From positions 1-14,782 of the forward strand of contig NZ_CAMLGT010000068.1 in the NCBI RefSeq assembly GCF_946479605.1: DNA of 14,782 bases. Direction: 5' to 3'. Every line of letters begins with the position of its first letter. Within the stretch, counting starts at the first letter, position 1. The translations under genes were made by a program, and so were the position numbers. The notes under the pieces are model-generated. The model had not been told where the DNA came from, did not search any database, and saw nothing but the letters and a program-made list of their open reading frames with translations. This DNA comes from an uncultured Lacibacter sp. GTDB lineage: Bacteria; Bacteroidota; Bacteroidia; Chitinophagales; Chitinophagaceae. Below are positions 14,704-14,782 of the stretch, piece after piece.

Positions 14704-14782
14704 CAGAGAGGAAGGGATTCGAACCCTCGATACGGTTTCCCGTATACACACTTTCCAGGCGTGCTCCTTCAACCACTCGGAC
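14704..14782 (-). tRNA. tRNA-Ser (anticodon GGA), 5' end cut by window edge
   Basis: Read on the minus strand, the sequence starts at about tRNA position 9 (GTCCGAGTGG, D-arm) and continues with the anticodon arm containing CCTGGAAAG (anticodon GGA, reading UCC/UCU serine codons). A long class II variable arm (TATACGG...CCGTAT) follows, then the T-arm GAGGG-TTCGAAT-CCCTT, the acceptor 3' strand CCTCTCT and discriminator G. It closely resembles E. coli tRNA-Ser(GGA). The next bases are CAA, so CCA is not encoded and must be added. About eight 5' bases lie outside the window. Confidence 0.97.

Overview
The window reads as chromosomal DNA from a member of the Bacteroidota, most likely family Chitinophagaceae. 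The family-level call is inference from recalled gene order and protein style; no search was run. The evidence is a DUF5690 membrane protein, a split ATP synthase operon (atpBEFHA, with no beta or epsilon genes alongside), an AtpB with a long signal-peptide-bearing N-terminus, the order acpP-fabF-rnc, -7 elements of the Bacteroidota type (TAnnTTTG), and weak or absent Shine-Dalgarno sequences.

Layout. 1-2884: the 3' part of a DUF5690 multi-pass membrane protein, then a complete MsbA-type ABC exporter. 2909-3636: a small two-gene cassette of a 70-residue protein of unknown function and a minimal nucleotidyltransferase-fold protein, possibly toxin-antitoxin-like. 3716-7954: ATP synthase genes atpB, atpE, atpF, atpH and atpA, read from a promoter just upstream of atpB and closed by a strong hairpin terminator right after atpA, so the gamma subunit gene is not next in line. 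8058-9431 (minus): a secreted vanadium-haloperoxidase/PAP2-type lipoprotein. 9432-9825: a divergent intergenic region with a possible 43-codon ORF and a hairpin. 9826-11650: a LytS-type sensor kinase and a LytTR response regulator whose genes overlap by 29 bases. 11656-12087 (minus): a GNAT acetyltransferase converging on the regulator. 12259-14647: acpP, fabF and rnc, ending at a symmetrical terminator. 14704-14782 (minus): tRNA-Ser(GGA), cut at its 5' end by the window edge.

How it fits together. Most of the window is core metabolism: the Fo sector plus F1 delta and alpha, the fatty-acid acyl carrier and its condensing enzyme, and RNase III. The accessory parts are the nucleotidyltransferase cassette, the haloperoxidase-like lipoprotein and the LytS/LytTR pair. 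A recurring feature is a perfect or near-perfect hairpin directly after the genes of two proteins needed in large excess over their neighbours (AtpE and AcpP), which suggests post-transcriptional setting of protein ratios.

I did not find a clearly new defence or mobile system. The nucleotidyltransferase pair is the best candidate for an under-described module. There are no CRISPR arrays, insertion sequences or rRNA genes.
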